In this document: positions 54,946 through 64,000 of the stretch, piece after piece | Layout of the letters: every line of letters begins with the position of its first letter | Numbering within the stretch: position 1 is the first letter of the stretch | Assembly: GCF_000717595.1 (NCBI RefSeq) | Contig: NZ_JNZO01000003.1 | Location: forward strand, 246,264-310,263 | Direction of reading: 5' to 3' | DNA: 64,000 bases | From: Streptomyces flavochromogenes | GTDB taxonomy: Bacteria; Actinomycetota; Actinomycetes; Streptomycetales; Streptomycetaceae | The notes under the pieces: model-generated | Databases searched by the model: none | Seen by the model: only the letters and a program-made list of their open reading frames with translations | What the model was told of the DNA's origin: nothing | Translations under genes and position numbers: made by a program

Positions 54946-55830
54946 CTAACCCGCGCACTCCAGCACCGTCCGGCACACCCCGCACCGGGCCTTCAGCGCC
55001 CGGCCCGCCGGGATCCGCAGGCGCTGGCGGCAGACCGGGCAGAGGAACGAGACACCGGTCGCGGGCGCTCCGCCCTGGAAGGCGTACGGGGCGCCCTCGC
55101 CGGCCCGCCCCCGGCGCCGCTCCCAGCCGTACCGGCGGCGCTCGGCCCAGCCCGCCCCGGCGAGCGGCGGCGCCGCCCGTTCCCGGTCGGCCTCGGCCCG
55201 GCCCCGTACCCAGGCCTCGTACGCCACCGCGCTGGTGAACCACGGTGACGGGTCCTCGCCGAACAGCTCGGCCCGCTTGGCGAGGACGTAGCCGAACTCC
55301 TCCGGGGTCAGATAGCCGAGCTTCTGGCTCTCCACACCGTCCTGTCGGTACGCGTCGAGCAGCAGCCACCCCGCGCCCAGGTAGGCGGTGACCACGTCGG
55401 TGAGGATCTCGTTCTCCGCGGTACCGGGGAAGCCGAGGCCGAGCCGGTGCAGCAGGACATGGGTGATCTCGTGGGCGAGGGCCGCGCCGATGTCCCGGCG
55501 GCGGGTCCGGAAGCGGTCGTTGAGCTCCACGAAGTACTCGGGTCCCGCGGCGAGCTCGACGGCGGCCGCGTGCTCCATCGGGCGGAAGCTCACCACCAGG
55601 CGCGCCTCGGGCAGTCGCAGGTGCCGGACCAGGGCGCGGGCCACCCGCTGGGTGCCGAGATGGAGGTCCTCGTCGTCGCCGAGGGCCACGTCGGCGGGCG
55701 GCACGCTCGTCGGGTAGCGGTGTACGCCGTCCGGGGAGAGGCGCCGGTAGAGCGCGGTGAGCGAGGCCCCGACGGTGGCGCGGTGCGGAAAGCCGTGGGC
55801 GACGCGGTCGCCCTCCTGACGGTTCGGCAT
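54946..55830 (-). CDS. HExxH metallopeptidase-like protein with C-terminal zinc ribbon
   Basis: The 294-residue protein contains AALAHEITHVLLHRLGLGF, an HExxH motif, followed by a helix with ENEILTDVVTAYLGAG that could give a third ligand (Glu). The C-terminus has two CxxC pairs, LCPVCRQR and ARCGVCRTVLECA, a zinc ribbon. A C-terminal linker with RYGWERRRGRAGEGAPYA lies between. There is no signal peptide, so it is cytoplasmic. I do not recognise a named family. ATG 55830 is preferred; a longer frame to 55941 runs through the trypsin promoter region. Confidence 0.72.
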   Translation of the reverse strand: MPNRQEGDRVAHGFPHRATVGASLTALYRRLSPDGVHRYPTSVPPADVALGDDEDLHLGTQRVARALVRHLRLPEARLVVSFRPMEHAAAVELAAGPEYFVELNDRFRTRRRDIGAALAHEITHVLLHRLGLGFPGTAENEILTDVVTAYLGAGWLLLDAYRQDGVESQKLGYLTPEEFGYVLAKRAELFGEDPSPWFTSAVAYEAWVRGRAEADRERAAPPLAGAGWAERRRYGWERRRGRAGEGAPYAFQGGAPATGVSFLCPVCRQRLRIPAGRALKARCGVCRTVLECAG

Positions 55831-55887
55831 ACGGGACCCCCTCCAGCACATTTTACGGTCCCGTGCGGTGTGGCTGAAAAGGCTTCC

Positions 55888-56768
<881 letters not shown>

Positions 56769-56783
56769 CGGAACGCACGAACA

Positions 56784-56816
56784 GGTGCCCCGGAGCGGCC
56801 TCGGCTCCGGGGCACC
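56784..56816 (+). terminator. Terminator after the trypsin gene
   Basis: GGTGCCCCGGAGC pairs perfectly with GCTCCGGGGCACC around a seven-base loop, 15 bases after the stop codon. It also lies before the convergent beta-galactosidase gene. Confidence 0.85.
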
Positions 56817-56865
56817 GTCGCGTGCTCGACCCCCTCGTCCCGGTGAAGCATGCCCGGGGGAGAGC

Positions 56866-58623
56866 TCAGAGGACCCCGAGCTCGACCCCCGGCACCCCGG
56901 CCCCCTCCAGCTCCAGCGCCCACACCTCGTTCACGCCCTCCCGCAGCACCGGGCCCGGCACGAACAGGGCGTCCTGAGGCCCGGCCGACCAGTAGCGGCC
57001 GAGACAGAAGCCGTTCACCCACACGAAGCCCCGGGTCCCGCCCGGCAGCCGCAGCCACGCGTCCCCCGCCCCGGTCACCCCCAGCGCCCCCCGGTAGAGA
57101 CCCGGACCGCTCCGGTCCGCCGCCTCGAAGCGAACCTTGTCCACGGCCGCCGCCTCGAAGGCGTCGAGGCGCAGCGCCCGGGACCGGAACCCGTGCAGAT
57201 ACTGCCGCTCGTGCCGTACGCCCCCGGTGATCCCCTTCGGCTCAGCGAGCCGCGGCCCGTAGTTGACCCGTCCCAGCGATTCCACCCACAGGTCGACGAC
57301 CGCCGGACCCGCCACCGGCTCCGCCAGGGACACGTCCTCCCCGTCCGTCGTGTCGAGCACCCCCGCCGAGGCCCCGTCGACATACACCACCGCCCGGTCC
57401 CGCAGCCCCGTCACGCCCAGCGGATACGGCTGCCGCGGACCCGGCACCGCCACCCGGTACCGGACCAGGCCACGCTCGACACCGAGCTGCTCGAAGGTCG
57501 GCGGCACCGGAGTCACCGCCTCCCCGTCGCCGAGCACCTCCAGGACCGTCTCCAGCGGAGCCCACCCGTCGAAGGCGCCGGACACCGGAACCGCGAGCCG
57601 CGCAGGCGGCGCCGGGACCTCCGGCAGCGGCCCCTCCGCGTACGCCGCGAGCACCTCGCGGAAACGCCAGAACTTCTCCGTCGGCCGCCCCGCCTCGTCC
57701 ACCGGCGCGTCGTAGTCGTACGAGGTCACCGTCGCCCGCAGCGGCCCGTCGTGCAGGTCACCGGCCCGGTTCGCGCCGGCCCGGCCGCCGAAGTTCGTGC
57801 CCCCGTGCGCCATGTAGACGTTGACCGAGGCCCCGCACTCCAGGATCTCCCGCAGCGCCTCCGCCGCGTCCCCCGCGTCCCGCACCGCGTGCTCCGTGCC
57901 CCAGTGGTCGAACCAGCCGCACCAGAACTCCATGCACATCAGCGGCCCCGACGGCTGGTGGCGCCGCAGCGTCGCGAAGCCCTCCCGCGCGCCCGAGCCG
58001 AAGTTCGCCGTCGCGAGGACCCCCGGCACCGAACCGCCCGTCAGCATGTGGTCCTCGGGACCGTCCGAGGTGAACAGCGGAACGCTCACCCCGCAGCCGC
58101 GCAACAGCTCCGCCACCCATTCCAGATAGCCCCGGTCACTGCCGTAACTGCCGTACTCGTTCTCCACCTGCACCAGGACCACCGGCCCGCCCCGGTCGAT
58201 CTGCCGCTCCACCACCTGCGGAAGCAGCCGCCGGAACCAGTCCTCCACCGGCGCCAGGAATCCCGGGTCCAGGGTCCGCACCCGCCGCCCCAGCGGGCCG
58301 GTCAGCCAGTGCGGCAGACCGCCGTTCTCCCACTCGGCGCAGATGTACGGCCCCGGGCGCACGATCGCCCACATCCCGGCCCGCGCCACCGCGTCCAGGA
58401 ACCGGCCGAGGGCGTCCGCGTCCGCGTACCGCCCCGGTTCCGGCTCGTGCAGATTCCAGGGGACGTACGTCTCGACGCAGTTGAGGCCCATCGCACGCAG
58501 CATCCCGAGCCGGTGCTCCCACTGCTCCTCGTGCACCCGGAAGTAGTGCAGCGCCCCCGACAGGAGGCGCACCGGCCGACCGTCGAGCAGAAAGTCCTCG
58601 TCACCCACAGCGAACGTGCTCAT
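56866..58623 (-). CDS. GH35 beta-galactosidase
   Basis: The 585-residue protein has the GH35 barrel: LSGALHYFRVHEEQWEHRLG, ETYVPWNLHEP, RPGPYICAEWENGGLPHWL, VQVENEYGSYGSDRGYL (acid/base Glu near residue 157) and MEFWCGWFDHWG (nucleophile Glu). The C-terminal beta domains end GFVWVNGFCLGRYWSAGPQ, as in the family. No signal peptide is visible, so it acts on imported galactosides. It is divergent from an AraC-type regulator, the probable activator, with a 116-base gap. Confidence 0.92.
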   Translation of the reverse strand: MSTFAVGDEDFLLDGRPVRLLSGALHYFRVHEEQWEHRLGMLRAMGLNCVETYVPWNLHEPEPGRYADADALGRFLDAVARAGMWAIVRPGPYICAEWENGGLPHWLTGPLGRRVRTLDPGFLAPVEDWFRRLLPQVVERQIDRGGPVVLVQVENEYGSYGSDRGYLEWVAELLRGCGVSVPLFTSDGPEDHMLTGGSVPGVLATANFGSGAREGFATLRRHQPSGPLMCMEFWCGWFDHWGTEHAVRDAGDAAEALREILECGASVNVYMAHGGTNFGGRAGANRAGDLHDGPLRATVTSYDYDAPVDEAGRPTEKFWRFREVLAAYAEGPLPEVPAPPARLAVPVSGAFDGWAPLETVLEVLGDGEAVTPVPPTFEQLGVERGLVRYRVAVPGPRQPYPLGVTGLRDRAVVYVDGASAGVLDTTDGEDVSLAEPVAGPAVVDLWVESLGRVNYGPRLAEPKGITGGVRHERQYLHGFRSRALRLDAFEAAAVDKVRFEAADRSGPGLYRGALGVTGAGDAWLRLPGGTRGFVWVNGFCLGRYWSAGPQDALFVPGPVLREGVNEVWALELEGAGVPGVELGVL

Positions 58624-58654
58624 GGCCTCACCCTCGCCCTCTGGCGGTGAGCCG

Positions 58655-58664
58655 GTCCATGGAC
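58655..58664. promoter_or_regulatory. GTCCATGGAC palindrome in the beta-galactosidase/AraC gap
   Basis: A perfect 10 bp palindrome lies in the divergent gap. About 25 bases away TTTGGACG resembles TGGACAAA in an inverted sense. These are possible AraC-regulator half-sites. Confidence 0.3.
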
Positions 58665-58739
58665 AAAGATCGTCGCAGTTTGGACGTTAGCCCGCCCGGT
58701 CCCGATCCGCCGGACGGGCCTGGGGAGGGGCACCACCGC

Positions 58740-59627
58740 ATGTACCACACCTGGATGCGCTACTTCACGCCCAGCCCCGTCCACCACCGCCTCGGCCTCG
58801 TCTGCCTCGGCGTCGGACTCCAGCACGGCACCCTTCCCACCGTCGGGCCCCGCACCCTCGACCACCACGTGGCCGTCGTCGTCTCCGCCGGCAGCGGCTG
58901 GTACCGGGGCCCCGACGGGCGCCGCACCACCGTCACCGCACCCGCCCTCCTCTGGCTCACGCCCGGCACCCCCCACCACTACGGCGCCGACCCGAGCACC
59001 GGCTGGGACGAGGCCTTCGTCGACTTCTCCGGGCCCGCCACCGCCACCTACACCGAACTCGGCTACATCGAACCCGACCGGCCCGTCGTCCCCCTCGCCG
59101 ACGCCGCGCCCGCCCGCGACGCCATCGGCCGCATCGCCCGCGCGGCCCGCGCCGGCAACCCCCTCCTGGAGGTCGAGACCGGCGCCGCCGTCCACGAACT
59201 CCTCGTCGCACTCCGCCGGGCCCGCGCCGACACCAACGCCGACGGCGACCCCGTCCTCGCCGCCCTCTCCCGCGACGCCTTCCAGCCGCTCTCCGTCGCC
59301 GAACACGCCGCCCGGCACGGCATGACCGCCGCCGAGCTGCGGACGGCCGTCCGCCGGGCCGCCGGGTGCAGCCCCAAGGACTACCTGCTCACCGTGCGAC
59401 TCGGCCGCGCCAAGGAACTCCTCGCCGCCACCGAACTGCCCGTCGCCGCCGTCGCCCGCCGCGTCGGCTACGACGACCCCGCCTACTTCTCCCGGCTCTT
59501 CACCCGCCGGGTCGGCACCGCCCCGATCCGCTTCCGCGAGCAGCAGGGACGATCGGTGCACGGCGGCTGGAGCACCACCGTTCCGGATCCCGAACACCCG
59601 CCCACGATCCTCCCGAGATCCGTCTAA
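58740..59627 (+). CDS. AraC-family transcriptional regulator
   Basis: The 295-residue protein has a cupin-like ligand domain (VVVSAGSGWYRGPDG, LLWLTPGTPHHYGADP) and a C-terminal double helix-turn-helix (PLSVAEHAARHGMTAAELRT, then GRAKELLAATELPVAAVARR, VGYDDPAYFSRLFTRRVG). It is the AraC/XylS pattern and faces the GH35 gene, so it most likely activates it in response to a sugar. ATG 58740 has GGGGAGGGG upstream; a longer frame from 58647 would cover the operator region. Confidence 0.87.
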   Translation: MYHTWMRYFTPSPVHHRLGLVCLGVGLQHGTLPTVGPRTLDHHVAVVVSAGSGWYRGPDGRRTTVTAPALLWLTPGTPHHYGADPSTGWDEAFVDFSGPATATYTELGYIEPDRPVVPLADAAPARDAIGRIARAARAGNPLLEVETGAAVHELLVALRRARADTNADGDPVLAALSRDAFQPLSVAEHAARHGMTAAELRTAVRRAAGCSPKDYLLTVRLGRAKELLAATELPVAAVARRVGYDDPAYFSRLFTRRVGTAPIRFREQQGRSVHGGWSTTVPDPEHPPTILPRSV

Positions 59628-59638
59628 GCTCGCAGATC

Positions 59639-59995
59639 ATGAGTGAGTCCCCGCGCCCCCATCGGCCCACCCCGACCCCGGCCACGGCCCCGTCCCAGCC
59701 CGACGAGGCCGTACGGGCAGAGCTGACCCGGCTGCGCGAAAGCATCGACAACATCGACGCGGCGGTCGTGCACATGCTCGCCGAGCGCTTCAAGTGCACC
59801 CAGCAGGTCGGCGTCCTCAAGGCCGAGCACCAGCTGCCGCCCGCCGACCCGGCCCGCGAGGCCCGCCAGATCGCCCGGCTGCGGGAACTCGCAGGGAGCG
59901 CGAAACTGGACCCGGCCTTCGCGGAGAAACTGCTGAACTTCATCATCGCGGAGGTCATCCGCCACCACGAGACGATTGCGGACGGAGCACGCTGA
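59639..59995 (+). CDS. aroQ: Chorismate mutase (AroQ-type)
   Basis: The 118-residue protein has the AroQ helical pattern: ELTRLRESIDNIDAAVVHML, AERFKCTQQVGVLKAEH and EKLLNFIIAEVIRHHETIAD. It converts chorismate to prephenate for phenylalanine and tyrosine. The first 25 residues are Pro/Thr-rich and not conserved. There is no secretion signal. It starts 12 bases after the AraC-type gene, and its stop overlaps the asparaginase start (TGATG). By itself it does not share a pathway with asparaginase. Confidence 0.85.
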   Translation: MSESPRPHRPTPTPATAPSQPDEAVRAELTRLRESIDNIDAAVVHMLAERFKCTQQVGVLKAEHQLPPADPAREARQIARLRELAGSAKLDPAFAEKLLNFIIAEVIRHHETIADGAR

Positions 59996-60981
59996 TGGCC
60001 CGCGTCACGGTCTTCACCCTCGGAGGGACCATCTCCGCCCGAGGCGGTGACGCGGCCCGGATGACCGGCCAGGAGGTCCTCGCCGAGCTCGGCGGCGACC
60101 ACGACATCGTTCTGAACGACTTCCGCCGCGTCCCCAGCTCCACCCTCACCCACGCCGACCTCGCCGCGCTCGCCGCCGAAGTCCGCGCCACCGTCGCCGC
60201 CGGCTCCGGCGTGGTCGTCGTCCAGGGCACCGACACCCTGGAGGAGACCGCCTTCCTCCTCGACCTGCTCTGCACCACCGAGCAGCCGATCGTCGTCACC
60301 GGCGCCATGCGCCGCCCCGACCTGCCGGGCGCCGACGGCCCCGCCAACCTGGCCGCCGCGCTCGCGGTCGCCGCCCACCCGGCCTGCCGGAACCTCGGCG
60401 TCCTCGTCGTCCTCGCCGACGAGATCCACGCGGCCCGCCTCGCCCGCAAGACCCACACCACCTCCGTCGCCACCTTCGCCTCACCCGGCGCCGGGCCGCT
60501 CGGCACGGTCGTCGAGGGCGAACCCCGCATCCTGCTCCGCCCGGCCGTGCAGGCCGCGTTCTGCCCGTTGAAGCTCGACCCCGAGGTACGGGTGGCCCTG
60601 GTGACCCTCTCCCTCGGCGACCGCGGCGAACTCCTCGACGCCGTCGACCACCGCTTCCAGGGCCTCGTCGTCGCCGCCTTCGGAGCCGGTCACGCCCCCG
60701 CCGCGCTCGTCGAGCCGCTCGCCGAGATCGCCCGCCGCATCCCGGTCGTCCTCGCCTCCCGTACGGGAAGCGGCGCGACCCTCTCCGACACCTACCGCAG
60801 CCCCGGATCCGAGTACGACCTGCTGCACCACGGACTCATCCCGGCCGGCCCCCTCGACCCCGCCAAGGCCCGGATCCTGCTCCACACCCTGCTGTCCAGC
60901 GGAGCGGCCGGCCCGGCCGGCTACGACCGCCCCCGGATCACCGCGGCCTTCGCCCACCTGAACGGCTCAGGACTCGCCTGA
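59995..60981 (+). CDS. ansA: L-asparaginase
   Basis: The 328-residue protein has the asparaginase/glutaminase motifs VTVFTLGGTISARGGDAAR (first catalytic Thr) and VVVVQGTDTLEETAFLLDLL (second Thr-Asp pair and Lys region), then VTGAMRRPDLPGADGPANL. It hydrolyses asparagine to aspartate and ammonia. No signal peptide is seen, so it is the cytoplasmic type. It is coupled to the chorismate mutase gene. Confidence 0.9.
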   Translation: MARVTVFTLGGTISARGGDAARMTGQEVLAELGGDHDIVLNDFRRVPSSTLTHADLAALAAEVRATVAAGSGVVVVQGTDTLEETAFLLDLLCTTEQPIVVTGAMRRPDLPGADGPANLAAALAVAAHPACRNLGVLVVLADEIHAARLARKTHTTSVATFASPGAGPLGTVVEGEPRILLRPAVQAAFCPLKLDPEVRVALVTLSLGDRGELLDAVDHRFQGLVVAAFGAGHAPAALVEPLAEIARRIPVVLASRTGSGATLSDTYRSPGSEYDLLHHGLIPAGPLDPAKARILLHTLLSSGAAGPAGYDRPRITAAFAHLNGSGLA

Positions 60982-61075
60982 GAACGGCGGGAAACGCCCC
61001 GGGAGGACGTACCCGCAGGAGGTCAGGACCCCACCACCCCTGCCCGACGCCGAAGGCATCGGGCAGCATAGGGCC

Positions 61076-63559
61076 ATGTCCGTACTGACGCGCGACGAAG
61101 CGCAGACCCGTGCCCAGCTCCTCGACGTCCAGCACTACAGCGTGGACCTCGACCTCACCACCGGCGACCAGACCTTCGAGTCGACCAGCCTCATCAGGTT
61201 CACCGCCCGCACCGCCGGGGACACCTTCGTCGAGCTGAAGCCCGAAACCCTGCACTCCGCCCTCCTGGACGACGAGCCCCTCGACGTCACCACCCTGGAC
61301 GGCAACCGCCTCCCGCTGCGCCTGAGCGAGGGCGAGCACGTCCTGCGGATCAGTACGACCATGCGGTACTCCCGCACCGGCGAAGGCATGCACCGGTTCG
61401 CCGACCCCAGCGACGGCGAGTCCTACGTCTACACCCAGCTCTTCATGGAGGACGTCCAGCGCGTCTTCGCGGCCTTCGACCAGCCCGACCTCAAGGCCGT
61501 CTTCGAGACGGCCGTCACGGCCCCCGACGGCTGGACCGTCCTCGCCAACGGCATCACCGAGCAGCAGCCCGACGGCCGGTGGCGCTCCGCCGCCACCCCG
61601 CCGCTCTCCACCTACTTCGTGTGCGTCGCCGCCGGCCCCTGGCACTCGGTCCGCACCGAGCACGCCGGGCTGCCCTTCGGCATCCACTGCCGCCGCTCCC
61701 TCGCCGCCCACCTCGACGCCGACGCCGACGAGATCCTCGCCGTCACCAAGGCCTGCTACGACCGCTTCCACGAGAAGTTCGACGAGCCGTACCCCTTCGA
61801 CTCGTACGACCAGGCCTTCGTCCCCGAGTTCAACGCGGGCGCCATGGAGAACCCCGGCCTCGTCACCTTCCGCGACGAGTTCGTCTTCCGCTCCGCCGTC
61901 ACCGTCACCGAGCGGCAGACCCGCGCCATGGTCATCGCCCACGAGATGGCCCACATGTGGTTCGGCGACCTCGTCACCCTGCGCTGGTGGGACGACATCT
62001 GGCTGAACGAGTCCTTCGCCGAGTACATGGGCTACCAGACCGTCAACGAAGCCTGCTCCGACCTCTTCCCCGACACCTGGGTCGACTTCGGCGTCACCCG
62101 GAAGGCCTGGGGATACGAGGCCGACCAGCGGCCCTCCACCCACCCCGTCGCCCCCGACCCGGAGGCCGTCCCCGACACCGCCTCCGCCCTCCTCAACTTC
62201 GACGGCATCTCGTACGCCAAGGGCGCCTCCGCCCTCCGCCAGCTCGTCACCTGGCTCGGCGAGAAGGACTTCCTCGCCGGCATCAACATCCACTTCAAGC
62301 GCCACAAGTTCGGCAACGCGACCCTCGCCGACTTCATCGACAACCTCGCGGCCGCCACCGACCGCGACGTCCACGCCTGGGCCGAACAGTGGCTCCGCAC
62401 GACCGGCGTCGACACCCTCACCCCGGCCCTCACCGGAGAGGGCCTCCGCTGGAACCTCACGATCGACCGCGAGGGCAGCCGCCCGCACCGGGTCGCCGTC
62501 GGCCTCTACGACCGCGACCCCTCCGGCGAGCTCGTCCTCCGCGAACGCCGCGAACTCGACGTCCCCCAGACCGAACCCGCCGAGCTCACCGGCCCCCGCC
62601 CCGCCCTCGCCGTCGTCAACGACCAGGACCTCACCTACGCCAAGCTCCGCCTCGACGAGGTGTCCCAGGAGTCCGCCCTGCGCGGCATCTCCCGCATCCC
62701 CGACGCACTGACCCGCGCCGTGATCTGGAACGCGATGCGCGACATGGTCCGCGACGGCGAACTCCTCCCCGCCGACTACCTGGACGTCGCCCTCGCGCAC
62801 CTCACCGAGGAGACCGAACTCGCCCTCGTCCAGGGCGTCCTCGGCTTCGCCCGCCACCAGATCGCCGACCGGTACGTCACCGAGGAGGCGCGCCCCGCCG
62901 CCCTCTCCACCATCCGGCAGATCGCCCGCGCCCTGCTGCGCCGCACCGAGGACGGCGAGGCGCCCGGACTGCGCCTCACCGCCGTCCGCGCCCTCATCGA
63001 CAGCGCCACCACTCCCGACCAGATCACCTCCTGGCTCGACGAGGGCACCGTCCACGGCGGCCCCGAGCTCGACCCCGAGCTGCGCTGGCGCATCCTGGCC
63101 CGCCTCGCCGTCCTCGGCGCCACCGACGAGCCGACCATCGCGGCCGAACTGGAACGGGACCCGAGCGCCACCGGCCAGGAGGGCGCGGCCCGCTGCCGGG
63201 CCGCACTCCCGACGGCGGAGGCGAAGGCGGCGGCCTGGTCGGCCCTGTTCGACACGGACGACCTCTCCAACTACCTCTTCACGGCCACGGCCCAGGGGTT
63301 CTGGCAGCCGGAGCAGGCGGAGCTCGTACGCGAGTACGTCCCCCGCTTCTACCCGGCGGCCATCGCCCTGGGCGCCCGCCGGGGCGCGGCGATGGCCGAG
63401 GCGGCGGGCCGCTACGCCTTCCCGTCGTACGCGATCGACCAGGAGTCCCTGGCCCTCGGCGAGCACCACCTGACGGACGAGATGATCCCGGCGCTCCACC
63501 GCAAGCTGGTGGACCAGCTCGACGACCTCCACCGAGCCCTGAACACCCGCGAGTCCTGA
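61076..63559 (+). CDS. pepN: Aminopeptidase N (M1 family)
   Basis: The 827-residue M1 enzyme has the GAMEN exopeptidase motif at 255-259, the zinc site HEMAH at 289-293 and the third ligand Glu312 in NESFAEY, exactly 18 residues later. The C-terminal region is a helical ERAP1-like domain (QVADRY-like repeats). It removes N-terminal residues from peptides in the cytoplasm. The gene is about 95 bases after asparaginase, and no terminator lies between. A hairpin is found 172 bases after its stop. Confidence 0.95.
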   Translation: MSVLTRDEAQTRAQLLDVQHYSVDLDLTTGDQTFESTSLIRFTARTAGDTFVELKPETLHSALLDDEPLDVTTLDGNRLPLRLSEGEHVLRISTTMRYSRTGEGMHRFADPSDGESYVYTQLFMEDVQRVFAAFDQPDLKAVFETAVTAPDGWTVLANGITEQQPDGRWRSAATPPLSTYFVCVAAGPWHSVRTEHAGLPFGIHCRRSLAAHLDADADEILAVTKACYDRFHEKFDEPYPFDSYDQAFVPEFNAGAMENPGLVTFRDEFVFRSAVTVTERQTRAMVIAHEMAHMWFGDLVTLRWWDDIWLNESFAEYMGYQTVNEACSDLFPDTWVDFGVTRKAWGYEADQRPSTHPVAPDPEAVPDTASALLNFDGISYAKGASALRQLVTWLGEKDFLAGINIHFKRHKFGNATLADFIDNLAAATDRDVHAWAEQWLRTTGVDTLTPALTGEGLRWNLTIDREGSRPHRVAVGLYDRDPSGELVLRERRELDVPQTEPAELTGPRPALAVVNDQDLTYAKLRLDEVSQESALRGISRIPDALTRAVIWNAMRDMVRDGELLPADYLDVALAHLTEETELALVQGVLGFARHQIADRYVTEEARPAALSTIRQIARALLRRTEDGEAPGLRLTAVRALIDSATTPDQITSWLDEGTVHGGPELDPELRWRILARLAVLGATDEPTIAAELERDPSATGQEGAARCRAALPTAEAKAAAWSALFDTDDLSNYLFTATAQGFWQPEQAELVREYVPRFYPAAIALGARRGAAMAEAAGRYAFPSYAIDQESLALGEHHLTDEMIPALHRKLVDQLDDLHRALNTRES

Positions 63560-63730
63560 ACCCCGTCCCACTGCGCCCCCCGCGCCACGGTGGCCATACG
63601 GTCCGCCGGGGCGGTTCCCACCCGCCCGGGCCTCCTCCCCGCCACCTCGTTGTGGGCGTCCGTTCCGCTGGCTCGACGCCCACCCCGTCACCCTCGTTGT
63701 GGGCAGCTGCTCCGCTGGGGCGTGGGGGTC

Positions 63731-63751
63731 CCCCCGGACGGAGTCCGGGGG
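63731..63751 (+). terminator. Hairpin downstream of pepN
   Basis: CCCCCGGAC-GGA-GTCCGGGGG is a perfect 9 bp stem. It is far from the pepN stop and inside a repeat-rich region, so it may belong to the repeat rather than serve as the terminator. Confidence 0.4.
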
Positions 63752-63753
63752 AG

Positions 63754-63911
63754 GGTGGGCACAACGGAACGGCGCCCGTTGCCGGGCCTGGGCTTCCCCG
63801 CCTGAACCCGTACCCCGGGTGCGGCACAGCCGGGTGCGGGTCCAGGCACAAGGGGCGGAGGCGCCGCAGGCGCGCCGTCCCGTGTGCCCACCCGTCCCGC
63901 CCTGCGGGACG
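63754..63911. repeat. Intergenic repeat element, copy B
   Basis: Positions 63754-63863 are an inverted near-copy of 11113-11223. The flanking CGTCCCGC-CCT-GCGGGACG hairpin (63893-63911) corresponds to 11223-11241. The 63560-63753 stretch before it has two copies of CTCGTTGTGGGC and no gene that I can support. Confidence 0.75.
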
Positions 63912-63915
63912 TCTG

Positions 63916-64000
63916 CCACACGGTGGGTGGGGGGCGGGCGCAGCCCACACGGTGGGTGGCGAGGGCGCGCGCAGCCCACACGGAGGGGGTGGGTGAGGCG
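63916..64000. repeat. Tandem ~30 bp repeats at the window end
   Basis: Units starting CCACACGG occur at 63916, 63945 and 63976, each followed by a G-rich GTGGGTGG or similar and GCGCAGC. The array runs to the end of the window and may continue. Confidence 0.6.

Noticed and set aside
60938..63979. A 1013-codon minus-strand frame opposite pepN.
   Set aside because: PepN has GAMEN, HEMAH and Glu312 in place. The opposite frame is low-complexity Val/Gly/Glu text.
63560..64000. A CRISPR array in the repeat-rich terminal region.
   Set aside because: The repeats are imperfect, directly adjacent and lack unique spacers of constant length; no cas gene is in view.

Overview
The window is about 72 percent G+C chromosomal DNA. 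Its genes are tightly packed, often with ATGA, GTGA or TGATG start/stop overlaps, GTG starts are common and the third codon position is very GC-rich. Together with the split his/trp organisation, the PriA-type HisA, the trpM gene, an RNase Sa-like secreted ribonuclease and a trypsin very close to that of Streptomyces griseus, this points to a Streptomyces chromosome. I saw no rRNA, tRNA, CRISPR array, insertion sequence or prophage.

Positions 1-15500 hold amino acid biosynthesis. The end of hisC is followed by hisB, a small membrane protein, hisH, priA (hisA), a RidA-like protein and hisF, then an ArsR-type regulator with an MFS transporter, hisI, trpE, three small membrane proteins, trpC, trpM, trpB and trpA, a DsbA-like protein and lgt. 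No trpF is present, which fits the double role of PriA. A 19-codon open frame with five consecutive His codons overlaps the trpC start.

Positions 15588-23566, on the minus strand, form one compact seven-gene operon: four different ADP-ribosylglycohydrolase-family proteins, a ribokinase-like kinase, a CaiB-type CoA transferase and a CitE-like lyase. A divergent VIT1/CCC1 metal transporter follows. Glutamate synthase (gltB, gltD) occupies 25075-31093 behind a 0.5 kb leader that carries a GlnR-box match and a run of stable hairpins.

Positions 31200-37500 hold small accessory units: two unknown small proteins, a hydrolase/SDR/LLM-oxidoreductase operon divergent from a PadR regulator coupled to a VWA protein, a VOC protein and a flavin/F420-binding split-barrel protein. 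Positions 37517-51725 carry a nearly complete counterpart of the actinobacterial KstR2 regulon for steroid C/D-ring (HIP) catabolism: two FadE31/32-type dehydrogenases, FadE30, IpdF, KstR2, FadA6, IpdC, IpdB, IpdA, EchA20 and two SDRs. The order matches Mycobacterium tuberculosis Rv3548c-Rv3563 as I recall it. Two near-identical palindromes lie in its two divergent promoter regions. A DEAD-box helicase and a secreted tyrosine phosphatase interrupt it, and fadD3 is absent.

Positions 51726-64000 contain an MFS remnant, the secreted RNase, an ankyrin/HEAT protein, a GNAT acetyltransferase, a zinc-protease-like protein, the trypsin, a GH35 beta-galactosidase divergent from an AraC regulator, chorismate mutase, asparaginase and aminopeptidase N. 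The end is a repeat-rich intergenic region that shares a roughly 110 bp element, inverted, with the trpM-trpB gap. Gene calls rest on reading translated sequence and recalled family motifs. No database search was possible.
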